DNA of 64,000 nt, taken from NCBI RefSeq assembly GCF_027587195.1, contig NZ_JAPDDP010000023.1, forward strand, positions 1 through 64,000, written 5' to 3'. The DNA is from Solirubrobacter phytolaccae (GTDB taxonomy: Bacteria > Actinomycetota > Thermoleophilia > Solirubrobacterales > Solirubrobacteraceae). The notes under the pieces were generated by a model, which worked only from the letters and a program-made list of their open reading frames with translations, was not told where the DNA came from and ran no database searches. Of this stretch, positions 1 through 7,259 are shown in pieces. Both the position numbers and the translations under genes were made by a program. The number at the start of each line of letters is the position of its first letter. Position 1 is the first letter of the stretch.

Positions 1-978
1 GCGGCGGCGGGCGGCGTGGGCGCGGCGGGCGCGGACGCAGCGAACGCCGGCGATGCGGCCGACGCGGGTGCGACGAAGGCGGGCAGTGGCACGGCCGACG
101 CGGACGCGGCGAAGGCCGGCGGCGCGGCGAAGGCCAAGGCCAGCGCCAAGGTCGCGGCCGTTCCCGGGCACGTCGTGTTCGCCGGCGCGACGACCGGCCA
201 GCTCTACCGCTGGACGAGCGCCGACGAGGAGGCCGTGCGGCTCACCGCGCCGAAGTACCGGCTCGAGACGCCGACCACGACCGACGATGGCTTCGCGGCC
301 GTGCACGTCGCCGACGACGCACGCCGGCTCGTGCGCATCTCCGCCGACGGCACGGCGGTCGAGCCGCTCGCCGAGGGTGACTTCCACCGGCCCGTGTTCT
401 CCCCCGACCGTGGTCTGCTCGCCGTGATCGCGCGCGAGCCCAAGGGCCCGTCCGACGCGGGCCTGCTGTGCGTGCTCGACCCGCAGGACCCGGCGACCGC
501 GCCGACGTGCGCCAAGCCTCGCGGCCTGCGCGTCGGCCGTCCGGCCTGGGCGCCGAACGGCCGCTCGGTCCTCGCCCTCGCCTCCACCGGCGACAGCGCC
601 TACACACGCCTGGTGACCTACGCGGCCAAGGGCGGCGACGCCACCGCCTGGCCCGCGCCGAGGACCGCGTACCGCGCGGGCTCGATCCGCTCCGCGGCGT
701 GGCTCTCCAACCAGCGCGTCGCGGTCCTCGTCGCCGACCACGTGGGCGCGCCGGCGCACCTGCGCGTGCTCACCCGCAACGCCGACGGCACGTTCAGCGC
801 CGTGAAGGACTTCCCCGCGCTGACCGGCCACGAGCTCGCCGCGACCGGCCGCCACGTCGCGCTCCGCAGTGGCCAGCGCGCGACGGGCGACGGGGCGATC
901 ACCCTGTTGGACGTCGACGCCGCCCAGCCGCGCATCCGTCGGCTGCCGAGCGGCGTCAACCCCACCTGGGTGGGATAG
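1..978 (+). CDS. Secreted or extracytoplasmic beta-propeller protein (TolB/WD40-like), 5' end outside window
   Basis: The frame is open from base 1 to the TAG at 976-978, so the N-terminus lies outside the window; the GTG at 16 is probably internal. The first 50 or so visible residues are a low-complexity Ala/Gly/Asp/Lys stretch that looks like a spacer. The rest (about 270 residues) has repeated short beta-strand blades of the type seen in TolB/WD40-like propellers, for example PVFSPDRGLLAVIA and RPAWAPNGRSVLALAS. Such propellers bind proteins or glycans outside the membrane, often behind a membrane anchor, which would be upstream here. No catalytic motif is visible. The partner and function are unknown. 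The propeller assignment is fairly safe; anything more specific is not. Confidence 0.7.
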   Translation, partial: AAAGGVGAAGADAANAGDAADAGATKAGSGTADADAAKAGGAAKAKASAKVAAVPGHVVFAGATTGQLYRWTSADEEAVRLTAPKYRLETPTTTDDGFAAVHVADDARRLVRISADGTAVEPLAEGDFHRPVFSPDRGLLAVIAREPKGPSDAGLLCVLDPQDPATAPTCAKPRGLRVGRPAWAPNGRSVLALASTGDSAYTRLVTYAAKGGDATAWPAPRTAYRAGSIRSAAWLSNQRVAVLVADHVGAPAHLRVLTRNADGTFSAVKDFPALTGHELAATGRHVALRSGQRATGDGAITLLDVDAAQPRIRRLPSGVNPTWVG

Positions 979-1065
979 GCGGCCGGAACGAAACGCTCTT
1001 GAAGGATTGGGAAGCTGCGAGAGTGCCTTCAATGACGACGATCGCCCCGGACCACGCGTTCGACC

Positions 1066-1338
1066 GTGCGCGCTGACGCCGACTCGACGCGCATCCGCGA
1101 GTTGGTGCGCTCGACCTCAGCATCGAGCTGGCGAGTCCGCTGGACTTCCTGCCGGAACTAGAAGGATGGCGCGAGCAGAGTCCGTGGGTGGCGGACTCTG
1201 TTGGAGACTCGACTGGTCTCGTCTACGGCCATCGTCGAGGGTCTAGTGGAGATGGAGCCGCGCCTGTTCCGTTTCCCTCAGATTGACGGTGCAAAGTTCG
1301 CCGCTCGCGTGCACAGGTTCCTGGACGAGCACGCCTAG
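1066..1338 (+). pseudogene. Decayed nucleotidyltransferase-like gene remnant (DUF6036-type)
   Basis: No intact ORF exists, but three pieces of one protein family can be read in shifting frames. An ADADSTRIREL-like piece lies near 1073-1105. LDLSIELASPLDFLPELEG followed by WREQSPWVAD starts at 1110. IVEGLVEMEPRLFRFPQID, running into FLDEHA and a TAG, spans 1231-1338. From memory, this order matches the C-terminal part of small nucleotidyltransferase-like proteins whose middle reads 'ELASPLDFLPELPGWRERSP' and whose end reads 'EPELFRFPAID'. The substrate-loop segment between the second and third pieces is missing. The pieces imply at least two frameshifts plus an internal deletion. The same frame stays open from 1339 to 1485 without a start. 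Bases 979-1065 hold nothing I recognise. Confidence 0.55.
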
Positions 1339-1474
1339 TTCGAGCACGCGCATGACGCGCTTGTGCGCGAGTTCGACGCCACCGCAGACCAATTTGCACT
1401 CGCCCTGCTGCAGGCGATCCGTGATGACACGCAGAGCTTGATCGACGGCTCCGCCGACGAAGGAACGAGCGCGG

Positions 1475-2656
1475 CTAGACGGTGAACGACACCGTCATCC
1501 AGCCGAACTTGTCGCCGGGCAGGTAGAAGCCCGCGAACACGGTCTGGGCGGAGCCGTCCGGGATCACGCCCGCGATGCGCTCGTACGTGTACGTGGTCGT
1601 GCCGTCCGGGTTGGCCGCGGAGGCGGGCAGGCCGGCGGGCCCGGGGTCGACCGTGCACGCCTTGGCGACCGGGCCGGCCGCCGTGGCGAGGTTCATCAGC
1701 ACCTCGCGCTTGTTGGCGACCGCTGTGCCGCCGGAGCCGTTGAAGCGGAAGATCGCGCGCGAGCTCGCGCCGTTGAGCTCGATCTCGGGGTCGCCGCCGT
1801 TGAGGTCGATCGTGTGGTCGGCGTAGCCGAAGTGCACGCCGCCGCTGTAGTACAGCGCCGCGGTCCCGGAGGCCGGGTCGTACCAGCCGCTCTTGAACGG
1901 GAAGTGGAACTGGTAGAGCAGCTCGGCGTCGTTGGCCGCGCCGCTGCTCGTGCAGCCGCGCATCGGCGCGTCCGCGGTCCCGGGCGCGATCGGCTGCGTG
2001 CCGTCGGTGGGCTTGCCGCCGGCGTTGAGGTACTGGACGAAGGAGTCGCGCACACGCCACGTGATCGTGCTCGCCTTGATGTCGACCGCGGTCGCGGGGC
2101 GGGCCAGCAGCGGCGGCTCGTTGGTGATCGGGGCGGTCGCCGGCGGCGGTCCACCCGCGGCGGGGTTGGTCGGCGTGCCCGTGCCACCGTCGGGGAGCTG
2201 CTCGGAGAGCGTCACGCGCCCGAACGCGCCGCGCTTGAGGCGCTTGAGCTTGAGCGCCTTCTTGATCGTCGCCGCGCCCTTGGTCGTGAGCGTGAGCTTC
2301 GCGCCCTTGGACACGTCGCCGGAGGTGCTCAGCAGCGTGCTCCGCTTGCTTCCGACCTGGGTGCTGAACGTCGGCTGGTTGCTGAGCGCGGCCTGCCAGC
2401 CCTTGATCGTGACCGTGCGCGAGCCCTTCTTCAGCCGCAGCGCGCCGTCGTAGTCCACGCGCGTGAGGCTCACGCTCTTCGCCTTCAGCGCGAGCTTGGA
2501 GCCCTTGAGCGTCGCCGGCTTGACCGCGGAGAGCTTCACGCCCTGCGACTTGAGGCTGGTCACGGCGCTGCCGCTGAGCGTCAGCGTGGTGGAGGCGCCC
2601 GCCGTGGCGGGCAGCAGGAGCAGCGCGGCGACCACCGCGGCGAGGAGGCGAGGCAT
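1475..2656 (-). CDS. HtaA-domain secreted heme-binding protein
   Basis: This is a 393-residue exported protein. A signal peptide (residues 1 to about 21, ending ATAGAS) precedes a beta-rich, Lys/Thr-rich module of about 130 residues. A Pro/Gly linker follows (about 160-185), then one HtaA domain with the typical blocks TITWRVRDSFVQYL, FPFKSGWYDP, YYSGGVHFGYADH and LNGGDPEIEL. HtaA domains bind heme at the surface of actinobacteria such as Corynebacterium and pass it to an ABC importer; no importer is in this window. I chose ATG at 2656; GTG at 2662 is the alternative. There is no Shine-Dalgarno, but TAGGCT sits 7 nt upstream of the ATG. Nested palindromes immediately upstream (2666-2696) suggest iron-dependent repression. 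No C-terminal anchor is seen, so it may be released. Confidence 0.85.
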   Translation of the reverse strand: MPRLLAAVVAALLLLPATAGASTTLTLSGSAVTSLKSQGVKLSAVKPATLKGSKLALKAKSVSLTRVDYDGALRLKKGSRTVTIKGWQAALSNQPTFSTQVGSKRSTLLSTSGDVSKGAKLTLTTKGAATIKKALKLKRLKRGAFGRVTLSEQLPDGGTGTPTNPAAGGPPPATAPITNEPPLLARPATAVDIKASTITWRVRDSFVQYLNAGGKPTDGTQPIAPGTADAPMRGCTSSGAANDAELLYQFHFPFKSGWYDPASGTAALYYSGGVHFGYADHTIDLNGGDPEIELNGASSRAIFRFNGSGGTAVANKREVLMNLATAAGPVAKACTVDPGPAGLPASAANPDGTTTYTYERIAGVIPDGSAQTVFAGFYLPGDKFGWMTVSFTV

Positions 2657-2665
2657 GACCACTAG

Positions 2666-2696
2666 CCTAACAACGCGTGTTAGGGTGCCCTAACAC
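2666..2696. promoter_or_regulatory. Nested IdeR/DtxR-like palindromes upstream of htaA-like gene
   Basis: Two interlocked palindromes share a half-site. CCTAACA-N5-TGTTAGG lies at 2666-2684, and GTGTTAGGG-TG-CCCTAACAC (9-bp arms) at 2677-2696. They contain three alternating GTTAGG half-sites, similar to the iron-regulator box core TTAGGTTAGGCTAACC. They fill the 42-bp gap between the MFS stop codon and the HtaA start and cover its likely promoter. The iron regulator is inferred from the motif and the heme-binding product. Confidence 0.6.
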
Positions 2697-2698
2697 CT

Positions 2699-4279
2699 TC
2701 ACGGCTGCGCGTGCGTCCAGTGCGTCGTGACCGGCGGCCCGACGGCCAGGGCCGCCGCGTCCGCGATCCGCGCGCGGTCACGGACGGTCATCCGCTCGTG
2801 CTGGCGCTGATGCTCGAGCGCGCTGGTGACGACGAACTGCTCGACGATCCGGTCGGGGTCCTCGGCGTCGGCCCAGCTGCTCCAGGCCGTCGCGCCGGTT
2901 CGCCGGCGCGCGGGCTCGCCCGCCGCGATCGTGGCCGCCAGCGCACCCGCCTCGCCCGGCCGCGCCCGCCACTCGAGCGTGACCATCACCGGGCCGCCCA
3001 CATCCGTCGCGAGCGCGTGTGAGGCGGGGACGTCGCCGGCCGGCCGGAGCTCGTCGGGCGTGATGTCCGGGATCGGCGCCAAGCGCGCGATCAGCGGCGA
3101 CAGGGCGAGCAGCGCGGCCGCGGCGCCCAGCGTCCCGGTCACCCCGAAGCGCGCGGCGAGCAGGCCGATCACGGCGCTGCCGATCGCGTTCCCGCCCTGG
3201 AAGACGACCAGGTAGAACGCGAGCCCGCGCGCCTTGACCCACCCCGGCAGAGATGCCTGGAAGGTCGAGTTGAGCGTGGCGAGCGACAGGATCCAGCCCG
3301 TGCCCGCGACCACGAGCGCGACGCACGCGACGGCGACCACCGGCACGGCGGCCAGCACCGCGGCCGCCCCGGCGACGAGCACCGTCCCGAGCGCCAGCAC
3401 GCGCTCGGGGCGCAGCGCGGCGCGCACGGCCGGCAGCGCGACCGCGCCCGCCACCGCGCCGATCCCCACGCAGCCGAGGAGGAGGCCGTAGCCGCCCGAG
3501 CCGAGCCCGAGCTCCCGGGTGGCGACCGACGGCAGCAGCGCCCACACGGCGCTCGCGAAGAACACGAAGACGCCGGCGCGCAGCAGGATCGCCTTCAGCA
3601 GCGGGCTGTGCGCGACGTACCGGCCGCTCGAGCGCGTCGCGGCGAGCGCGTGCTCGCGCGGCAGGGTCGTGGCCGCGAGGTCACGGGTCCGCTCGCGCCA
3701 GCGGGCGACGGCGACGATCACCACGAGGAAGCTGGCCGCGTTGACGAAGAACGTCGTGCTCGGGGCGCTCACCGCGATCAGCACGCCGCCGATCGCGGGG
3801 CCGATCGCGCGCGCGAGGTTCTGGTTGACCGAGCCGAGCGCGATCGCCTGCGGGCGCTGCTCGGCCGGGACGAGCTCGGGCTGGAGCGACTGCCAGGTGG
3901 GCGCCGACCACGCCTGTCCGGCACCGATCGCGAACAGCAGCGCCAGCAGGATCCACGGGGTCACGAGGCCCGCCACGGCGAGCCCGGCGAGCGCCAGCGA
4001 CGCCAGCGCCATCGCCGCCTCGCAGACCAGCAGCAGCCGGCGCCGGTCGAACAGGTCGCCGGCGACGCCCGCGGGGATCGCGAACAGCAGCACGGGCAGG
4101 CTCGCCGCCGACTGCACGAAGGCCAGGTACGCGGCCGAGCCGCTGAGCGACAGCATCAGCCACTGCGCGCCGACGGTCTGCATCCAACCGCCGATGTTGC
4201 TCGCGAACTGGGCCAGCCAGAGCGTGCGGAACGCCCGGCCTCGAAGCGGTGCGAAGCCATCCAGAGCGCGAAGCGTCAT
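2699..4279 (-). CDS. MFS_3-family exporter with C-terminal ABM-like domain
   Basis: This is a 526-residue major facilitator of the transmembrane-secretion-effector type (MFS_3, the group that includes the enterobactin exporter EntS). About twelve membrane helices span residues 15-400, with FDRRRLLLVCEAAMA-type loops. A soluble tail from about residue 430 (VMVTLEWRARPGEAG to the end) resembles the antibiotic-biosynthesis-monooxygenase-like domain found on many members. I start it at ATG 4279 (MTLRALDGFAP); longer starts would run into the divergent hydrolase and have no family resemblance. It reads toward the HtaA gene, and the palindromes between them hint at an iron or siderophore link, but that is inference; a drug or metabolite exporter fits equally well. 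Confidence 0.85.
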   Translation of the reverse strand: MTLRALDGFAPLRGRAFRTLWLAQFASNIGGWMQTVGAQWLMLSLSGSAAYLAFVQSAASLPVLLFAIPAGVAGDLFDRRRLLLVCEAAMALASLALAGLAVAGLVTPWILLALLFAIGAGQAWSAPTWQSLQPELVPAEQRPQAIALGSVNQNLARAIGPAIGGVLIAVSAPSTTFFVNAASFLVVIVAVARWRERTRDLAATTLPREHALAATRSSGRYVAHSPLLKAILLRAGVFVFFASAVWALLPSVATRELGLGSGGYGLLLGCVGIGAVAGAVALPAVRAALRPERVLALGTVLVAGAAAVLAAVPVVAVACVALVVAGTGWILSLATLNSTFQASLPGWVKARGLAFYLVVFQGGNAIGSAVIGLLAARFGVTGTLGAAAALLALSPLIARLAPIPDITPDELRPAGDVPASHALATDVGGPVMVTLEWRARPGEAGALAATIAAGEPARRRTGATAWSSWADAEDPDRIVEQFVVTSALEHQRQHERMTVRDRARIADAAALAVGPPVTTHWTHAQP

Positions 4280-4320
4280 GGCCCTGGACCGTATGTGCCG
4301 CCCGGCCGGTGGAGGTGTAC

Positions 4321-4367
4321 GGCAGGCCGGACAGCCGTGTCCGGTTGCTCGGTCCCGCTGTCCTGCC
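4321..4367. promoter_or_regulatory. Nested inverted repeats between divergent MFS exporter and hydrolase genes
   Basis: The 133-bp divergent region holds CCGGAC-N6-GTCCGG (4327-4344). It also holds a wider pair in which GGACAGC (4329-4335) matches GCTGTCC (4357-4363), with flanking GGCAGG/CCTGCC extending the symmetry. The location suggests operators shared by the two divergent genes; the regulator is unknown. Confidence 0.4.
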
Positions 4368-4412
4368 CTCCCGCATGTCTGACCTTCGCCCGGGCCGCAA
4401 GAGTGCCGGGGC

Positions 4413-5147
4413 ATGACTTCCATGTCTGCCTCACCCATGGTCGTGCTCGTCCACGGCGCGTTCGCCGACGCCTCCAGCTGGGCCGCGGTGCACGCCCAGC
4501 TCAAGGACGAGTACACGGTCGTGGCTCCGCCGAACCCCCTGCGGGGCGTCGAGTCCGACGCCGCCTACACGCGGTCCGTGCTGGACCAGATCGACGGGCC
4601 GGTCGTGCTCGTCGGCCACTCCTACGGCGGCGCGGTGATCACGCTCGCCGGCACGCACGAGAACGTCGTCGGCCTCGTCTACGTCGCCGCCTACGCGCTC
4701 GACGAGGGGGAGAGCCTGGGCGAGCTGCAGGGCCGCTTCCCGGACTCGGCGCTCGCCGCCAACCTCAAGTTCGCGCCGTTCCCGATCGCCGGCGGCGAGC
4801 CGGGTACCGACGTCTCCGTGGATCCCGCCGCGTTCCCGGAGGTCTTCGCGGCCGACGTGCCGCGCGCGCAGACCGAGTTCCTCGCCGTGTCCCAGCGCCC
4901 GCTGGCCGCTTCGGCCTTCGAGGAGCCGGCGAGCGCCGCGGCGTGGAAGGTCAAGCCGTCGTGGGGGATCGTCCCGACCGCGGACACGACGATCAACCCG
5001 GACGTGCATCGCTTCGGGTTCGAGCGCGCCGGCATGACCGTGCGCGAGGTCGAGGGCGCGTCGCACGCTGTCGCGCTGTCGCAGCCGGAGGTCGTCGCCG
5101 ACGTCATCCGGGAGGCCGTGCGCGCGGTCGCGCCCGTCGCCGCCTGA
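4413..5147 (+). CDS. Alpha/beta hydrolase (pyrethroid-hydrolase/salicylate-esterase-like)
   Basis: This is a 244-residue cytoplasmic alpha/beta-hydrolase. It shows the N-terminal VVLVHGAFADASSW oxyanion-loop motif, the nucleophile elbow GHSYGG with Ser70, a probable acid residue in the IVPTADTTINPD region (about 190), and a catalytic His in EGASHAV (about 218). The length and the 'HGAFADASSW' signature fit the small esterase subfamily related to plant methyl-salicylate esterases and bacterial pyrethroid hydrolases. The substrate cannot be told. There is no signal peptide. The start at ATG 4413 is set by the conserved N-terminus; ATG 4425 is a second option. It is divergent from the MFS exporter across an inverted-repeat-rich 133 bp. 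Confidence 0.85.
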   Translation: MTSMSASPMVVLVHGAFADASSWAAVHAQLKDEYTVVAPPNPLRGVESDAAYTRSVLDQIDGPVVLVGHSYGGAVITLAGTHENVVGLVYVAAYALDEGESLGELQGRFPDSALAANLKFAPFPIAGGEPGTDVSVDPAAFPEVFAADVPRAQTEFLAVSQRPLAASAFEEPASAAAWKVKPSWGIVPTADTTINPDVHRFGFERAGMTVREVEGASHAVALSQPEVVADVIREAVRAVAPVAA

Positions 5148-5163
5148 CCGTCCGGAGGAAGCG

Positions 5164-5205
5164 CACAGTACGGAATCGTACCCCTGAGTACGATTTCGTA
5201 CTGTG
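5164..5205. promoter_or_regulatory. Nested TetR operator overlapping the regulator's GTG start
   Basis: A 42-bp inverted repeat has two 18-bp arms (17 of 18 positions matching) around a 6-bp spacer. Each arm is itself near-palindromic: GTACGGAATCGTAC at 5168-5181 and GTACGATTTCGTAC at 5188-5201. The last three bases of the right arm are the regulator's GTG start codon. TACGAT at 5189-5194 looks like a -10 box 8 nt before that GTG. Binding would block both transcription and access to the start, so this looks like autoregulation. Confidence 0.75.
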
Positions 5206-5766
5206 AGCTCAGAAGCGCAGCGACAGCAGGTCCTCCGTGGCGTCGCCGACGCGATCGCGGCGAAGGGCTACTCGGCGACGACGATCGCCGACATCGCCAA
5301 GGCCGCGCGCGCCTCGCGCACGACGGTCTACGCGCAGTTCCCCGACAAGGACAGCGCGCTGATCGCGCTGCACCAGGAGTTCGGGGCGCGCGTGGTCGAG
5401 GCCGTCCTCGACGCGCACCGCGCCGCCGACGGTGCCTGGCGTGACCGGCTGGCGGCGATGGTCGGCGCGTACGTCGAGGCACTGGCCTCGGCGTCGGACG
5501 GCGAGCGCGCGTCGCTGCTCGAGGTGGCATCGATCGGACCGGCCGGGCGTGCCTCGCGCCAGGACGGGCAGGATCGCTTCGCCGCCGTGGTCGTCGAGAT
5601 CAGCATCGAGCTGGCCGCGCAGTTCCCCGAGCTGCGACCGCTGTCCCCGCCGCTCGCGCTCGGCGCCGTCGCCGCCATCAACGAGCTCGCCCTCCGCGCT
5701 GACGACATCCGCGCCGTCGCGCCCGTCGCCACCGACTTCCTCGAACGACTGGTCTCCCATGCCTGA
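5203..5766 (+). CDS. TetR-family transcriptional regulator
   Basis: This 187-residue regulator has the usual TetR N-terminal DNA-binding domain (residues about 8-55, with GYSATTIADIAKAARASRTTVYAQF as the helix-turn-helix, given here in part as TIADIAKAARASRTTVY) and a variable all-helical ligand domain. The GTG at 5203 leaves no leader and no Shine-Dalgarno, and it is embedded in a perfect-looking operator. The next gene starts inside its last codons (8-bp overlap, 5759-5766), so the two are translationally coupled. The regulator probably senses a compound handled by the downstream membrane protein; the ligand is unknown. Confidence 0.9.
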   Translation: MSSEAQRQQVLRGVADAIAAKGYSATTIADIAKAARASRTTVYAQFPDKDSALIALHQEFGARVVEAVLDAHRAADGAWRDRLAAMVGAYVEALASASDGERASLLEVASIGPAGRASRQDGQDRFAAVVVEISIELAAQFPELRPLSPPLALGAVAAINELALRADDIRAVAPVATDFLERLVSHA

Positions 5767-6757
5767 GAACCCCCGCAAAGCCGCCGCCCTGCTGCTGGTC
5801 GGCGCCCTGATCCTGATGGTCGCGTTCGCCACGTCCTACGTCGGCGCGTTCCACGACCCGACGCCGCGGCACATGCCGGTCGCCCTCGTCGGCACCGCCC
5901 AGCAGGCGCAGCAGCTGAACGACCTGCCCGGTCAACCGCTCGACGTCCACGCCGTCGCCGACCGTCAGGCCGCGCTCCAGCAACTCGACGACCGCGAGAT
6001 CTACGGCGTGTACGACCCGAGCGCGAACACGCTCTACACCGCCTCGGGTCCCAACCGGGCGGCCGCGACCGCGCTCGAGCTGACCGTCAACCGCGTCCTG
6101 GCCGAGCAGAATCAGCCGGCGGCGAAGGTGCAGGACGTCAAGCCGCCCGACAGCGCCGACCCGAACGGCACGTCGCTGTTCTACGTCGTGATCGCGTGGG
6201 TGTTCGGCGGCTACTTCGCGGCCGTGCTGCTCGGGATGGTCGCGGGCAACCGCAGCTCCACTCGCAACCTCGCCGGCCTGCGCGTCGGCGCGCTCGCCGC
6301 GTTCGCCGTGCTCGGGAGCCTCCTCACGCTGCTCGTCGTGCGGCTCGCCTTCGACGTGCTCAGCGGACCGTTCCTCGCGCTGTGGGCCGCGGGCGCGCTG
6401 ATCGTGTTCGCGACCGCCGTGGCAAGCTCCGGGCTGCAGGCGCTCGCCGGGATGGCGGGCACCGGCCTCGTGATCCTGCTGTTCGTGATCCTCGGCAACC
6501 CGGCCGCGGGTGGCGCCTACGCGCGGCCGCTGCTGCCCGGCTTCTGGGGCACGGTCGGCGGTCTGCTCCCGCCCGGCGCGGGCGTGGATCTGGTCCGCTC
6601 GATCCTCTACTTCGACGGCGCGCGGATCCTCGGCCCGATCGTCGTGCTGGTCGGCTGGGGCGTGCTCGGCGCGGCGCTCGCGCTGTGGCGCGGCGGCCGG
6701 GTCGTCCCGCGCGAGCAGGCGGAGATCGAGGCCGCCGCCGCGGCAGCTGCCGCCTAG
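5759..6757 (+). CDS. ABC-2/YhgE-like multi-pass membrane protein (DUF3533-like)
   Basis: This 332-residue membrane protein has one N-terminal helix (about residues 8-28) and an extracytoplasmic domain of roughly 115 residues. Five or so helices follow between about 140 and 315, and there is a short Ala/Glu-rich tail. That is the topology of YhgE/Pip- and DUF3533-type proteins, which resemble ABC-2 permeases but act without an obvious ATPase; no ATPase is adjacent here. The start at ATG 5759 overlaps the TetR gene by 8 bp. Co-transcription with a local TetR suggests a role in efflux or envelope tolerance, by inference. Its TAG shares a CTAG with the convergent ArsC-like gene. Confidence 0.75.
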   Translation: MPENPRKAAALLLVGALILMVAFATSYVGAFHDPTPRHMPVALVGTAQQAQQLNDLPGQPLDVHAVADRQAALQQLDDREIYGVYDPSANTLYTASGPNRAAATALELTVNRVLAEQNQPAAKVQDVKPPDSADPNGTSLFYVVIAWVFGGYFAAVLLGMVAGNRSSTRNLAGLRVGALAAFAVLGSLLTLLVVRLAFDVLSGPFLALWAAGALIVFATAVASSGLQALAGMAGTGLVILLFVILGNPAAGGAYARPLLPGFWGTVGGLLPPGAGVDLVRSILYFDGARILGPIVVLVGWGVLGAALALWRGGRVVPREQAEIEAAAAAAAA

Positions 6758-7131
6758 CCGGCGACCTTCCCCGCCTTCGCCCACTCCGCGGGGCGCGAGC
6801 GCGGGCGCCCGATCATCGTCGCCTCCCCGTCGTCGAGGATCGGGCGCTGCAGCAGCGACGGGTGCTGCAGCAGCGTCGCGACGACCTGGTCGATGTCCCA
6901 GCCGTCGGCCTCCAGCCCGAGGTCCTTGTACTTCTTGTCGCGCCGGATCAGCGCGTCGACGGGGTCGCCCTGCAGGCGCTCGGCGAGCGAGCGCAGCTCG
7001 GCCTCGTCGAGGCGCTCGGCGACGAGCAGGTACTTGCGGATCTGCACCTCGTGCCCGGCCTCGGTGAGCGCGTCCAGCGCGTGCACGGAGGTCGGGCAGT
7101 GCGGGTTGTGGAGAAGGGTCAGGGAGGACAC
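6754..7131 (-). CDS. ArsC/Spx-family thioredoxin-fold protein
   Basis: This 125-residue protein has the arsenate-reductase (ArsC/YffB) fold. Near the N-terminus, LLHNPHCPTSVHAL places a single cysteine (about Cys12) in the usual active-site loop. The conserved C-terminal segments PSLLQRPILDDGEATMIGRP correspond to the ArsC region carrying the arsenate-binding Arg (here R in LLQRPI). The loop reads NPHCPTS instead of the common NPxCSKS/CxxC, so a glutaredoxin-coupled reductase is likely but activity on arsenate is not shown. No arsenic-resistance genes are nearby. GTG 7131 is preceded by TACGAT and a 6-nt gap, a leaderless-type start. The stop overlaps the convergent gene. Confidence 0.75.
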   Translation of the reverse strand: MSSLTLLHNPHCPTSVHALDALTEAGHEVQIRKYLLVAERLDEAELRSLAERLQGDPVDALIRRDKKYKDLGLEADGWDIDQVVATLLQHPSLLQRPILDDGEATMIGRPRSRPAEWAKAGKVAG

Positions 7132-7137
7132 GGGAGG

Positions 7138-7143
7138 ATCGTA
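7138..7143 (-). promoter_or_regulatory. -10-like TACGAT for leaderless ArsC-like gene
   Basis: On the minus strand the box is followed by exactly six bases (CCTCCC) and then the GTG start, with no room for a leader. No convincing -35 is visible. Confidence 0.5.
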
Positions 7144-7206
7144 GGTCTCCGTGCGGACACGCCGTCAGCAGCGGTCGTCGCGAGCGCCTACTCTCCGCCG
7201 CGGGAG

Positions 7207-7226
7207 CGGAACGTGTTGGCGTTCCG
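7207..7226. promoter_or_regulatory. Inverted repeat upstream of subtilase gene
   Basis: CGGAACG-N6-CGTTCCG has seven-base perfect arms and ends 33 bp before the protease GTG. It could be an operator or a 5' leader stem; the spacing of symmetric halves (13 bp centre to centre) does not decide between them. Confidence 0.4.
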
Positions 7227-7259
7227 AACAATTCAGGCAGGGGCTAAAGGGAGGCCACT

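Noticed and set aside
1339-1485. Open stretch FEHAHDALVREFDATADQFALALL after the pseudogene stop
   Set aside because: No start codon, no ribosome site and it runs into the 3' end of the opposing HtaA gene; treated as non-coding.
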